Assembly (NCBI RefSeq): GCF_002837185.1 | Contig: NZ_KZ478008.1 | Location: 1-64,000 of the forward strand | Source of the DNA: Pseudomonas fluorescens | GTDB taxonomy: Bacteria > Pseudomonadota > Gammaproteobacteria > Pseudomonadales > Pseudomonadaceae | DNA length: 64,000 nucleotides | Direction of reading: 5' to 3' | Made by a program: the position numbers and the translations under genes | Shown: piece by piece, positions 1 through 8,373 of the stretch | Layout: each line of letters begins with the position of its first letter | Numbering within the stretch: the first letter of the stretch is position 1 | The notes under the pieces: generated by a model | What the model saw: only the letters and a program-made list of their open reading frames with translations | The model's database searches: none | Told to the model about the DNA's origin: nothing

Positions 1-42
1 TTTTATGCCTGGAACAAAGTATCAGCAACACCGCAAAACACA

Positions 43-73
43 TGTGGGAGGGGGCAAGCCCCCCTCCCACACT
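43..73. repeat. REP palindrome
   Basis: A single inverted repeat of the GTGGGAGGGGGC / GCCCCCTCCCAC type, with the arms meeting at CAAG. This is the common Pseudomonas REP style and recurs at 169-257, 8213-8371, 16001-16074, 26991-27017 and 61433-61490. Confidence 0.75.
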
Positions 74-98
74 TGAATCTCTATACTCTTGAAGAGAT

Positions 99-130
99 CG
101 CCGCGTATCGCAAGGTACGCGGCGTTTTTT
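99..130 (+). terminator. Rho-independent terminator of an upstream gene
   Basis: A perfect 9-bp stem (99-107 with 116-124, CGCCGCGTA/TACGCGGCG), an 8-base loop and six T at 125-130. There is no T run on the other strand, so it serves plus-strand transcription coming from outside the window. The T run at 1-4 looks like the end of a second copy. Confidence 0.85.
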
Positions 131-168
131 ATGCCTGGAACAAAGTATCAGCAACACCGCAAAACACA

Positions 169-257
169 TGTGGGAGGGGGCTTGCCCCCGATGGCGGTAT
201 GTCAGTCACCTATGAATTGACTGAACCACCGCATCGGGGGGCAAGCCCCCTCCCACA
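169..257. repeat. Inverted REP pair (BIME-like)
   Basis: Two REP units face each other around a 30-40 base spacer. The left arm is TGTGGGAGGGGGCTTGCCCC and the right arm is GGGGGGCAAGCCCCCTCCCA. It lies 3' of the minus-strand serine transporter and may act as an mRNA 3' stabiliser or terminator for it; no separate T-tailed hairpin was seen there. Confidence 0.75.
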
Positions 258-294
258 TTTGAATCTCTGTAGTGCTTGAAGACTGTGTCAGACC

Positions 295-1572
295 TTAAGC
301 AATCAGCGAATACACCAGCGCCGTAATCGCCACCAACCCCACCGCCGTGACAAACACATTCGACGCCTGCCCACGGTACTTGGCCATGGCCGGCACCTTG
401 CGGATGGCGTACATCGGCATCAGGAACAGGATCGACGCAATCACCGGCCCACCCAGGGTCTCGATCATGCCGAGAATGCTCGGGTTCAGCGTGGCGACGA
501 TCCAGCACACCACCAGCATGAAGGCGGCGGTCATGCGGTCCAGCGACTTGGCTGCCGGACGGCGACCGGTCTTGAGCACCAGACCCTTGAGGCCCTCGCT
601 GGCACCGATGTAGTGGCCCAGGAACGACTTGGCAATCGCCACGAATGCAATCAACGGCGCGGCGAAGGCAATGGTCGGGTTATCGAAATGGTTGGCCAGG
701 TACGACAGGATCGACAGGTTCTGCGCCTTCGCCTCGGCCAACTGCGCCGGGGACAGGGTCAGCACGCAACTGAACACAAAGAACAGCACCATCGCCACCA
801 TCAACAGGTGCGCGCGGCACAGGATCTGTGAACTGCGCTCGTCGGCATGTGCGCCGTACTGGCGCTTCTGGTCCACCGCAAAGGCCGAGATGATTGGCGA
901 ATGGTTGAACGAAAACACCATCACCGGAATTGCCAGCCACAAGGTGTTGAGCAAGGCCGACGGTGCCGGAACCTCACTGGCGGTGCTGAGGATGCCGCCA
1001 TTCCAATGCGGCACCAGGTAAACGGCAAGGAACAGCAAGGCAACGATAAACGGATACACCATCAGGCTCATGGCCTTGACGATCACCTGTTCACCGCAAC
1101 GCACCACCGCCAGCAGGCCCAGGATCAGTACGAACGCCAGGACTGCCCGCGGCGGCGGCATGATGTGCAATTGATGTTCCATGAAACTGCTGACGGTGTT
1201 GGTCAGGGCCACGCTGTAGATCAGCAGGATCGGGAAGATCGCAAAGAAGTACAGCAAGGTGATCAGGGCGCCGGCCTTGAGGCCGAAATGTTCTTCGACC
1301 ACGTCGGTAATGTCGGAGCCTTCACGGCCGGACAGGACGAAACGGGTCAGCCCACGGTGGGCAAAGAATGTCATCGGGAAGGCCAGCAGCGCCAGGATCA
1401 CCAGTGGCCAGAAGCCCCCCAGGCCCGCGTTGATCGGCAAGAACAAAGTGCCGGCGCCGATGGCGGTGCCGAACAGCCCAAGCATCCAGGTGGTGTCCTG
1501 GCGGCTCCAGCTAGTGAGCGTTGCAGGTGTCGTTGCATAGCGATCGTTGACGCTATTGGCCTGATCATTCAT
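295..1572 (-). CDS. sdaC: Serine/threonine transporter, HAAAP family (SdaC-like)
   Basis: A 425-residue inner-membrane protein with about eleven hydrophobic segments, expected to import L-serine with H+ or Na+. The first segment carries TWMLGLFGTAIGAGTLFLPI, followed by FPMTFFAHRGLTRFVLSG, both very close to what I remember of E. coli SdaC. The start at 1572 is preferred over an in-frame ATG at 1590 because GGAG lies 10 nt upstream of it. The family (hydroxy/aromatic amino acid permease) is firm. Serine specificity rests on similarity to SdaC, and the paralogues TdcC or YhaO are alternatives. No serine dehydratase gene is adjacent, so it stands alone. The REP pair at 169-257 follows its stop. 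Confidence 0.85.
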   Translation of the reverse strand: MNDQANSVNDRYATTPATLTSWSRQDTTWMLGLFGTAIGAGTLFLPINAGLGGFWPLVILALLAFPMTFFAHRGLTRFVLSGREGSDITDVVEEHFGLKAGALITLLYFFAIFPILLIYSVALTNTVSSFMEHQLHIMPPPRAVLAFVLILGLLAVVRCGEQVIVKAMSLMVYPFIVALLFLAVYLVPHWNGGILSTASEVPAPSALLNTLWLAIPVMVFSFNHSPIISAFAVDQKRQYGAHADERSSQILCRAHLLMVAMVLFFVFSCVLTLSPAQLAEAKAQNLSILSYLANHFDNPTIAFAAPLIAFVAIAKSFLGHYIGASEGLKGLVLKTGRRPAAKSLDRMTAAFMLVVCWIVATLNPSILGMIETLGGPVIASILFLMPMYAIRKVPAMAKYRGQASNVFVTAVGLVAITALVYSLIA

Positions 1573-2020
1573 CCGGTCGGATCTCCGCATTCACACGGCC
1601 GGGACGAGTCAGAAAAACCTGACAGGCAGCGCCCCGACCTCAACAGGGGCGCGATTGTCCGGGATTATTGAGAATAAGCAAAGGCTTAGCTGAGGAGTGG
1701 CGAGGCAGTGCAGAGGCTTGAGAGCGGCTTTTGGTCGTCGATGTCGAGCTTAGGCCATACCTGCCACGCTGAGCTGCCCGCCTCATTCGTCGATTCCGCC
1801 AGCCTGGTGTAACGCGCGATGAAAATGGGCACGCTCACACAACTCGATCTGTTTAAATCAGCCCAGTCGCTCAATGTTCTGCGACTGCAATCCACTGACA
1901 GGTACCCACTATTATTTTAATTTAACCACTCCAAGTAAGTTATTTCCTACATATAGTTCATCGTCGCACTCCCTATAAATTTATTAGCCGCCGCCTTTGT
2001 TACAAGGATTTGCCCAGATA
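1573..2020. other. Intergenic region, no convincing gene
   Basis: About 450 bases between the transporter and the secreted-protein pair. A 7-bp GC hairpin (GCGCCCC/GGGGCGC, about 1630-1653) lies in the probable 5' leader of the transporter. A 69-codon minus-strand open frame (1686-1895) has no ribosome site or recognisable protein character. Bases after 1890 become A+T rich and lead to the promoter at 2021-2049. Confidence 0.5.
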
Positions 2021-2049
2021 TTGAGCGCTCATCGTGTTAAGCCTATATT
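2021..2049 (+). promoter_or_regulatory. Sigma70-type promoter for the secreted pair
   Basis: TTGAGC at 2021-2026, a 17-base spacer, then TATATT at 2044-2049, in an A+T-rich stretch 77 bases before the start codon at 2126. Hexamer match and spacing are good; function is inferred. Confidence 0.6.
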
Positions 2050-2125
2050 CCAACCCAGCGCGAACAACCAGTCTTTCTGAAACAATGACAACAAAGCGAA
2101 CACTGAATCCGTCGGGAGCGACTCC

Positions 2126-2638
2126 ATGAAAAAATACAACCTACTGTTTACCCTGTTACTTTTCGTTGGAATAATCACCCCACTTACCAGCCAGGCACAG
2201 TCGACAGCCGAACACTCCGACGCCAGGGCCCTGGCTACATCCCCCCGCTGGCTGACGACAAAAGTTTATGTAGAGGGTGCGCCGGACATCGACGTGAAGG
2301 ACAAGTACCCAGGCGTGGTCGGCCTATCACTGTGGGACCCTGACCGTAATCGCTATGAATTTTTCTACAGCGATACCGGGCTGTCCAAGTACGAGAACGG
2401 CGGGGGCGGTTACTTCATGGTAACCGGTGACAAAAAAAGCCATATCCTGATACCCGATAAAGGGACAACAAGAACCATTGTCCGGAAACTTGAGACGCTG
2501 AACACTCAAGAATTCACTTATTCCCGAGAAGTGCCGCGCGACATGATCGATTCCAACCCACTGGTTCGAATATATGTTGTGCATGCGCCTTATACAGGCT
2601 CAATAAAAACCACTCCAACACCCAGCCTTAAACCGTGA
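2126..2638 (+). CDS. Secreted DUF4822 domain protein
   Basis: A 170-residue exported protein. Residues 1-25 form a signal peptide (MKKYNLLFTLLLFVGIITPL, cleavage near SQAQ-S). The mature part carries the DUF4822 pattern as I remember it: WLTTKVY, then YPGVVGLSLWDPDRNRYEFF, a glycine-rich GGGGYFMVTGDKKSHILI strand, and EFTYSREV near the end. DUF4822 has no assigned biochemical function. There is no lipobox cysteine at the cleavage site, so it is probably periplasmic and soluble. The downstream secreted gene at 2680 follows after 41 bases and is likely co-transcribed from the promoter at 2021. Domain call moderate, function unknown. Confidence 0.75.
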   Translation: MKKYNLLFTLLLFVGIITPLTSQAQSTAEHSDARALATSPRWLTTKVYVEGAPDIDVKDKYPGVVGLSLWDPDRNRYEFFYSDTGLSKYENGGGGYFMVTGDKKSHILIPDKGTTRTIVRKLETLNTQEFTYSREVPRDMIDSNPLVRIYVVHAPYTGSIKTTPTPSLKP

Positions 2639-2679
2639 ACTCCACGACTAAAGACAACTTCCATAAAAGGCCTCACCCA

Positions 2680-3114
2680 ATGAAAGCACTATTAAAGCCT
2701 TTATTAACTTCTGTTTTACTGCTATCTACCCTTGTTTCAACCGGCGTTCATGCACAGGCTTCCGCCCCTGGGAAACCTGTCGCCGCCAGTGCTGACAATG
2801 CCGTCATGTTGACCGTCTTTCTTAAGCATGATCAATCTCGCAACTTGAACGAAATAAGAGCGAAACTCACCGAGCAGGAATTCTTCAAAGTGTTTCCTCC
2901 TGAAGGGGTAGAAATTGTCAGTTGGAACATTGCCATGGGGATCGGTCACGTCATCGTTCTACGCTTCCCCGCCTCACGCCTGCGCGAAGTGAATCTTGCG
3001 ATCGAGCGCTCTGCGTGGGGGCCGTTCAGGACGGAGTTCTTTCCTACCTACGATTACATGGACATCGTAGAGGCAGAACAGAGCAAGGTACGAAAAACCA
3101 CGTCCGCCAAATAA
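2680..3114 (+). CDS. Small secreted hypothetical protein
   Basis: 144 residues starting at the ATG at 2680, which has AAAAGG nine bases upstream and opens a clean signal peptide (MKALLKPLLTSVLLLSTLVS, cleavage after VHA-QA). A longer in-frame GTG start at 2634/2635 would bury the signal and is rejected. The mature protein has about 115 residues with alternating strands and helices (VMLTVFLKHDQ, EQEFFKVFPPEGVEIVSWN, IGHVIVLRFPASRLREVNLA), which suggests a small alpha/beta ferredoxin-like fold. No catalytic motif is visible. Its location behind the DUF4822 gene suggests a shared periplasmic role. I do not recognise the family. Confidence 0.75.
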   Translation: MKALLKPLLTSVLLLSTLVSTGVHAQASAPGKPVAASADNAVMLTVFLKHDQSRNLNEIRAKLTEQEFFKVFPPEGVEIVSWNIAMGIGHVIVLRFPASRLREVNLAIERSAWGPFRTEFFPTYDYMDIVEAEQSKVRKTTSAK

Positions 3115-3255
3115 TCAGCGCGCGTAAACAGCGTCTCGCAATCGCCGGGACGCTCGTACTTTTCGCAAAATCAGTGGCGCTTTCTCAGGCCTGCGGCATT
3201 TCATGCAGCGAAAATGCAGCATAATCCGGGCATCGAACTCACCGGAGAGCTGCCC

Positions 3256-4209
3256 ATGCCCACCACCGTTCTGGTCCTGGTTGAAACCATCAACGAATAC
3301 CTGCAAATCATCGAGAGCAATGATTTCCATGTAATCCTGGCGCCCACGCCCGCTGAACGCGCGCAGGCGATCAAGGCTCACGGCGGGCAGATCAAGGCTG
3401 TTTTGACCCGTGGGCCACTGGGGCTGTATGCCGAAGAAATCGCCGCGCTGCCGCTGCTGGAGATCATCTGCGTGATCGGCGCAGGCTACGAGCATGTTGA
3501 CCTGCAGGCAGCGGCCAACCGTGGAATTGTGGTGACTAACGGTGCAGGCGTGAACGCGCCGTCGGTGGCCGACCACGCCATGGCGCTGCTGCTGTCGCTG
3601 GTGCGCGGTATCACCCAGACTGACGCCGCCGTGCGCCGCCACGAATGGCCGAAGGTGATGCGCCCGTCCCTGGGCGGCAAGCAGCTGGGCATTCTCGGGC
3701 TGGGCGCGGTCGGCCTGGAGATCGCCAAGCGCGCGGCGCTGGGCTTTGGCATGGAAGTGAGTTACCACAATCGCCAACCTCGCGATGACGTGGACTACAC
3801 CTATTGTGCAACTGCCGTGGAACTGGCGCGCACCTCGGATTTCCTGATCCTGGCCACGCCCGGCGGCGCCAGCACTCGGCACCTGATTGATCGTCACGCC
3901 CTCGACGCCCTGGGGCCGCATGGCTTTTTGGTCAACATCGGCCGCGGCAGCGTCGTGGTTACCGCCGACCTGGTAGCTGCGCTGGAACAGCGGCGCATCG
4001 GCGGCGCCGCGCTGGATGTATTTGACGACGAACCCAAGGTACCTGACGCGCTCAAGCGCCTGAGCAACACCGTGCTGACCTCCCATGTGGCCGGCCTGTC
4101 GCCGGAAGCGACCCACGATACCGTGCAACGGGTCGCGGACAATCTGGTGGAATACTTTGCCGGTCGCCCGGTACTTACGCCGGTAGCCTTGCCGGCGCCC
4201 GATAAATGA
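3256..4209 (+). CDS. D-2-hydroxyacid dehydrogenase, NAD(P)-dependent
   Basis: 317 residues, the usual length for this cytosolic family, which reduces 2-keto acids such as glyoxylate or hydroxypyruvate to D-2-hydroxy acids. The Rossmann motif GLGAVG lies in the middle, and the catalytic triad is visible as R230 (NIGRGS), E259 (FDDEP) and H277 (SHVAG). The start at 3256 (MPTTVLV) has GGAGAG six bases upstream; an in-frame ATG at 3214 lacks a comparable site. The substrate cannot be fixed from sequence; the family's pseudomonad members are mostly labelled glyoxylate/hydroxypyruvate reductase. It stands alone, without a pathway neighbour. Confidence 0.85.
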   Translation: MPTTVLVLVETINEYLQIIESNDFHVILAPTPAERAQAIKAHGGQIKAVLTRGPLGLYAEEIAALPLLEIICVIGAGYEHVDLQAAANRGIVVTNGAGVNAPSVADHAMALLLSLVRGITQTDAAVRRHEWPKVMRPSLGGKQLGILGLGAVGLEIAKRAALGFGMEVSYHNRQPRDDVDYTYCATAVELARTSDFLILATPGGASTRHLIDRHALDALGPHGFLVNIGRGSVVVTADLVAALEQRRIGGAALDVFDDEPKVPDALKRLSNTVLTSHVAGLSPEATHDTVQRVADNLVEYFAGRPVLTPVALPAPDK

Positions 4210-4338
4210 CCGATCAGGCACGCTGATCCTGCTTCAACACGCAGACCTATTAAGCCGTCCCGACCTTGTCGCTGGGCGGCGACCCACATTAGATTAGCCA
4301 ATAGTCCAAGGCCTTAAGAATAAGCAGAAGGGATAAGC

Positions 4339-5406
4339 ATGGCGCTTAATGACCAATCGACCCAGATTCGCCCCGGCGAAGAACTTGATGCCAGCCTGAT
4401 CGATCCCTACCTCAAGGCCCATATTCCCGGCCTGCACGGCACGGTCAAGATCAGCCAGTTCCCAGGCGGCGCCTCTAACCTGACGTATCTGCTGGAATAC
4501 CCGGACCAGGAATTCGTGTTGCGTCGCCCACCGTTCGGCCACAAGGCCAAATCCGCCCATGACATGGGCCGCGAATACCGCATTCTCAATCAGCTCAAAG
4601 ACGGCTTTCCCTATTGCCCCAAGGCCTACGTGCATTGCACTGATGAGTCGGTGATCGGCGCGGAGTTCTACGTGATGGAGCGCGTCAACGGCATCATCCT
4701 GCGTTCAGACCTGCCCGCCGAGCTGGGCCTGGACGCGACGCGCACCCAAGCCCTGTGCAAAAGCTTTATCGACAAGTTCGTCGAACTGCATCAGGTCGAT
4801 TACAACGCCTGCGGCCTGGCCGACCTGGGCAAACCGCATGGCTATGTGGAGCGTCAGATCCGTGGCTGGAGCGAGCGCTACGAAAAAGCCCTGACCCCCG
4901 ATGCCCCGCGCTGGGAAGCCGTGCGCGCCTGGCTCAACGACAAGATGCCGGGCGACCACCCGACCTCCAGCATCGTGCACAACGACTATCGTTTCGACAA
5001 CGTGATCCTCGACCCGCACAACCCGATGCAGATCATCGGTGTGCTGGACTGGGAACTGACCACCCTCGGCGACCCGTTGATGGACCTGGGCAACACCCTT
5101 GCCTACTGGATCGAAGCCGCCGACCCTGCGCCCGTGCAACTCATGCGGCGCCAGCCGAGCAATGCGCCCGGCATGCTCACCCGCCGCCAGTTCGTCGACT
5201 ACTACGCCGAACGTTCGGGCATCCGGATCGACAATTTCGACTTCTACTACACCTACGGGCTGTTTCGCCTGGCCGGCATCGTGCAGCAGATCTATTACCG
5301 TTTCTTCCACGGTCAGACCCAGGACAAACGCTTTGCCCCGTTCATCCACATGAACACGCTGCTGGAGCAGATGAGCCTGGCGGTCATCGGCAAATCCGCC
5401 CTCTGA
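4339..5406 (+). CDS. APH-fold phosphotransferase family protein (ACAD10/11 kinase-like)
   Basis: 355 residues with an aminoglycoside phosphotransferase/choline kinase fold. The catalytic loop HNDYRFDN starts at H214, with D216 as the probable base, and the metal-binding DWE is at D237. The N-terminal half holds the nucleotide lobe (FPGGASNLTYLLEYPDQEFV). Bacterial members of this branch resemble the kinase domain of acyl-CoA dehydrogenases ACAD10/11, thought to phosphorylate 4-hydroxyacyl-CoAs; that substrate is an inference here. AGAAGGG precedes the start. An SDR gene follows after 22 bases, so the two probably form an operon for oxidising a hydroxy-acyl compound. Confidence 0.82.
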   Translation: MALNDQSTQIRPGEELDASLIDPYLKAHIPGLHGTVKISQFPGGASNLTYLLEYPDQEFVLRRPPFGHKAKSAHDMGREYRILNQLKDGFPYCPKAYVHCTDESVIGAEFYVMERVNGIILRSDLPAELGLDATRTQALCKSFIDKFVELHQVDYNACGLADLGKPHGYVERQIRGWSERYEKALTPDAPRWEAVRAWLNDKMPGDHPTSSIVHNDYRFDNVILDPHNPMQIIGVLDWELTTLGDPLMDLGNTLAYWIEAADPAPVQLMRRQPSNAPGMLTRRQFVDYYAERSGIRIDNFDFYYTYGLFRLAGIVQQIYYRFFHGQTQDKRFAPFIHMNTLLEQMSLAVIGKSAL

Positions 5407-5428
5407 CAACAATCACAAGGAACCGCTC

Positions 5429-6196
5429 ATGTCCAAGACCCACCTGTTCGACCTCGACGGCAAGATTGCTTTCGTTTCCGGCGCCAGCCGCGGCATCGGC
5501 GAGGCCATCGCCAAGTTGCTGGCCCAGCAAGGCGCCCACGTGATTGTCTCGAGCCGCAAACTGGAAGGTTGCCAGCACGTTGCCGACGCGATCATTGCCG
5601 ACGGCGGCAAGGCCACTGCGATTGCCTGCCATATCGGTGAAATGGAACAGATCGCCCAAGTGTTCGCCGGCATCCGTGAACAGTTCGGCCGCCTGGACAT
5701 CCTGGTCAACAACGCCGCGACCAACCCCCAGTTCTGCAACGTGCTGGACACCGACCTCGGGGCGTTCCAGAAGACCGTCGACGTGAACATCCGCGGCTAC
5801 TTCTTCATGTCAGTGGAAGCCGGCAAGCTGATGCGCGACAACGGCGGCGGCAGCATCATCAACGTGGCCTCGATCAACGGCATTTCCCCAGGTGTATTCC
5901 AGGGCATCTATTCGGTGACCAAGGCCGCCGTGATCAACATGACCAAGGTGTTCGCCAAGGAATGCGCCGCGTTCGGCATCCGTTGCAACGCCTTGCTGCC
6001 GGGCCTGACCGACACCAAGTTCGCCTCGGCGCTGGTCAAGAACGACGCGATCCTGAAGATGGCCCTGGCGCAGATCCCGCTCAAGCGCGTGGCCGACCCC
6101 AGCGAAATGGCCGGCGCCGTGTTGTTCCTGGCCAGCGATGCGTCCAGCTACACCACCGGGGTGTCGCTGAATGTGGACGGCGGTTTCCTGTCCTGA
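5429..6196 (+). CDS. SDR family oxidoreductase
   Basis: 255 residues, a classical short-chain dehydrogenase. The cofactor motif GASRGIGEA starts near residue 18, followed by NNAA, and the active site is Y161-x3-K165 in YSVTKAA. The C-terminus carries the usual SYTTGVSLNVDGGF. An AAGGAA site precedes the ATG. Together with the upstream APH-fold kinase it probably works in acyl-CoA or alcohol catabolism; the substrate is unknown. The next gene, a MocR regulator on the same strand, starts 69 bases later and may or may not control this pair. Confidence 0.88.
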   Translation: MSKTHLFDLDGKIAFVSGASRGIGEAIAKLLAQQGAHVIVSSRKLEGCQHVADAIIADGGKATAIACHIGEMEQIAQVFAGIREQFGRLDILVNNAATNPQFCNVLDTDLGAFQKTVDVNIRGYFFMSVEAGKLMRDNGGGSIINVASINGISPGVFQGIYSVTKAAVINMTKVFAKECAAFGIRCNALLPGLTDTKFASALVKNDAILKMALAQIPLKRVADPSEMAGAVLFLASDASSYTTGVSLNVDGGFLS

Positions 6197-6265
6197 CCCC
6201 GACTGGTTTCTTCAGATCGATTTGCGCGTAACCTTGGCGCAGATCGATCTGTCCCGGGATGAAAC

Positions 6266-7699
6266 ATGGAACTGCACCTCGTCATCAACGGCCGCAAGGA
6301 CCTGGCTGCCCAGCTTTACCAGCAACTGCGCGAAGCCATCACCTGCGGGCGCCTTTCAGCCGGCGCGCAATTGCCGCCCAGCCGACTGCTCGCCGAGCAA
6401 CTGGGCGTCTCGCGCAAAACCGTGTCGGACACCTACGCCACCTTGACCTATGAAGGCCTGCTGGTCGGCAGGATTGGCCGGGGCACCTTCGTCAATGCGT
6501 GGGCACCTCAGCCTGACCGCGTGCAGACCGCCACCGACCTGGCCTGCGCCGCCAACCTGGGCAGATGGGCCGCACTGGCCTCGCCCATGCATCATCCCGC
6601 CAGCGACGAGATCCTGCGCTACGAATTCATCGGCGGGGCAACCACGCGCAATCAATTTCCCCAGGAAGAATGGCGACGCTGCACGCTCGATGCCTTGCGC
6701 AAGATCGCCCGGAACAGTGGTTTCTACAGTCAACCGGAAGGCTTGCCGGCGCTGCGCGAGGCCATCGCCGGGCATATCGCCTTTTCCCGCGGGGTGAAAG
6801 GTCGCGCCGGGGACATCGTGGTGACCAATGGCGCGCAACAGGCGCTGGACCTGATCGCCCGCGTGGTACTGGAGCCAGGCAGCATCGTCGCCATGGAAGA
6901 CCCCGGCTACAGCCCCGCGCGCCAGTTGTTCGTGGCGATGGGGGCCAGGGTCGCCAGTGTGCCGGTCGATGCACAGGGCATACAGGTCGACCGGATCCCT
7001 GATGGCACCCGCCTGATCTATGTGACGCCGTCGCACCAGTTCCCCCTCGGCATGCCCATGAGCCCGGCGCGGCGTGAAGCCCTGCTCGACCGCGCCATCG
7101 CGCTCGGCGCAATCATCATCGAAGACGACTACGACAGTGAGTTCCGCTACGAAGGCCGCCCCACCGACTCCCTGCAAAGCATGGACACGCGAGGCGTGGT
7201 GACCTACGTCGGGACCTTTTCCAAAACCCTGTTGCCCGAGTTGCGCCTGGGCTACGCGGTACTGCCGCCGGCGATCCATGGCGCAGTACTCAAGGCCAAG
7301 CAATTGACCGACCAGCACAGCTCTACCCTGCCGCAATGGGCGCTGGCCAAGTTCATCAGCGAGGGCTACCTGCTCAAACATATTCGCCGCTGTCACAGCG
7401 TGTACGCGGGGCGCCGCGAACGGATTCTGCAGCGCCTGGCGGGAGACCTGTCGCCCTGGTTCGAGGCGGTGCCGACGGTGGCCGGGTTCCATCTGGCCGC
7501 GCTGTGCAAGGTGCCGGTGGATATCCCGTTGCTGATGCAACTGGCGCGCAAGGCGCAGGTGGGGCTGTACCCCCTGGATGTGTTTTTTCACGACACTGCG
7601 CCACGCGCCGGGCTGATTCTCGGCTTCGGCGCCATCGAAACCCTCGATATCGACCCGGCGCTGGACAAGGTCCGCGACATTCTGCGGCAGATTGGCTAG
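6266..7699 (+). CDS. MocR-type transcriptional regulator (GntR HTH fused to aminotransferase domain)
   Basis: 477 residues, the normal MocR/PdxR length. Residues 1-75 are a GntR winged helix (LSAGAQLPPSRLLAEQLGVS, then GLLVGRIGRGTFV). The rest is a fold-type I aminotransferase domain with the PLP-binding lysine K320 in GTFSKTLLPELR and the typical EDDYDSEFRY stretch. Such proteins are DNA-binding regulators that sense PLP or a PLP-amino-acid adduct. Possible targets are the downstream cupin gene (7782), the upstream kinase/SDR pair, or itself. No pdx gene is nearby, so a PdxR label is not justified. Confidence 0.9.
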   Translation: MELHLVINGRKDLAAQLYQQLREAITCGRLSAGAQLPPSRLLAEQLGVSRKTVSDTYATLTYEGLLVGRIGRGTFVNAWAPQPDRVQTATDLACAANLGRWAALASPMHHPASDEILRYEFIGGATTRNQFPQEEWRRCTLDALRKIARNSGFYSQPEGLPALREAIAGHIAFSRGVKGRAGDIVVTNGAQQALDLIARVVLEPGSIVAMEDPGYSPARQLFVAMGARVASVPVDAQGIQVDRIPDGTRLIYVTPSHQFPLGMPMSPARREALLDRAIALGAIIIEDDYDSEFRYEGRPTDSLQSMDTRGVVTYVGTFSKTLLPELRLGYAVLPPAIHGAVLKAKQLTDQHSSTLPQWALAKFISEGYLLKHIRRCHSVYAGRRERILQRLAGDLSPWFEAVPTVAGFHLAALCKVPVDIPLLMQLARKAQVGLYPLDVFFHDTAPRAGLILGFGAIETLDIDPALDKVRDILRQIG

Positions 7700-7781
7700 G
7701 CGCTTTTGCGCAGGATTGGTCATTGGTCGACCCAGCTCCAGAGCGTAGGGTGAACAGGTCTCGAACGCCATGGAACGCCTC

Positions 7782-8183
7782 ATGAAACGATTGCTCGCCA
7801 CCGCCGCGATACTGGCCTCGCTCAACGCTTACGCCCACGAACCGGTGTACCACCAGGAAACGCTCAAGGTGCTGCAGGAACACGCGTTGGCCAACGTGCC
7901 CGGCAAGAAAACCATCATGCTCACCGTGGACTACGCTCCCGGCCAGGCCACCGTGCCCCACAGCCACACCGGCACCGCCGTGGCTTATGTACTGGAAGGC
8001 GAAATAACCTCACGGGTCAACGATGAGAAAGCCATTACCTACAAGACCGGCGATTCGTTCTACGAGCCCGCCGGTTCGCGGCACTTCGAGTCGAGCAACG
8101 CCAGCCAGACCCGGCCCGCCAAACTGCTGGTGGTAATGGTGCTGGATGACAAGGCCGAGGTGCTCACGCCCCTTGCCCGATAA
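7782..8183 (+). CDS. Periplasmic cupin domain protein
   Basis: 133 residues. The start at 7782 opens a signal peptide (MKRLLATAAILASLNAYA) and has GGAA upstream; the in-frame ATG at 7770 would only add four residues. The mature part is a single small cupin barrel: PHSHTGTAVAYVLEGEI gives the two first-motif histidines and glutamate, and the second motif is GDSFYEPAGSRHFESSN. It probably binds a metal; ligand and reaction are unknown. It sits 82 bases behind the MocR regulator, which may control it. Similar exported cupins are often labelled only as cupin domain proteins. Confidence 0.85.
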   Translation: MKRLLATAAILASLNAYAHEPVYHQETLKVLQEHALANVPGKKTIMLTVDYAPGQATVPHSHTGTAVAYVLEGEITSRVNDEKAITYKTGDSFYEPAGSRHFESSNASQTRPAKLLVVMVLDDKAEVLTPLAR

Positions 8184-8212
8184 GCGGCACATCAGTAATC
8201 CCGTTCTGATCA

Positions 8213-8371
8213 CTGTGCGAGGGGGCTTGCCCTGGCTTTTTGTAGGAGCGAGCTTGCTCGCGAAAAACGTCAACGATAACGCGTGCTTTCTGAATGAACG
8301 CGGTGACTGTGAGTTTTTCGCGAGCAAGCTCGCGCCTACAGACTGGCATCAGGGCAAGCCCCCTCCCACAT
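8213..8371. repeat. Nested pair of REP elements of two classes
   Basis: An outer inverted pair of the GAGGGGGCTTGCCC / GGGCAAGCCCCCTCCCACA class encloses an inner inverted pair of a different class (TGTAGGAGCGAGCTTGCTCG at 8241-8260, with its complement at 8321-8340). The block fills the space between the convergent cupin and pepN genes. It suggests that one REP pair inserted inside another. No gene is present. Confidence 0.8.
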
Positions 8372-8373
8372 TG

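Larger units (their letters stand above)
1..181. repeat. Tandem duplication of terminator plus REP unit
   Basis: Bases 1-55 are identical to bases 127-181, a 126-bp period. Each copy starts with the T run of a terminator and runs into a REP palindrome. The first copy is cut by the window edge, so the duplication probably extends leftwards. It lies at the 3' side of a plus-strand gene outside the window. What is seen is the exact direct repeat; that it arose by tandem duplication is inference. Confidence 0.85.

Noticed and set aside
169..257. REP inverted pairs as a possible CRISPR array or IS ends
   Set aside because: No regular repeat-spacer series, no cas or transposase gene; the units match the dispersed REP class found at five other sites in the window.
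1686..1895. 69-codon minus-strand frame in the gap before the DUF4822 gene
   Set aside because: No ribosome site, no hydrophobic or domain pattern, and no recognisable homologue; left as intergenic.
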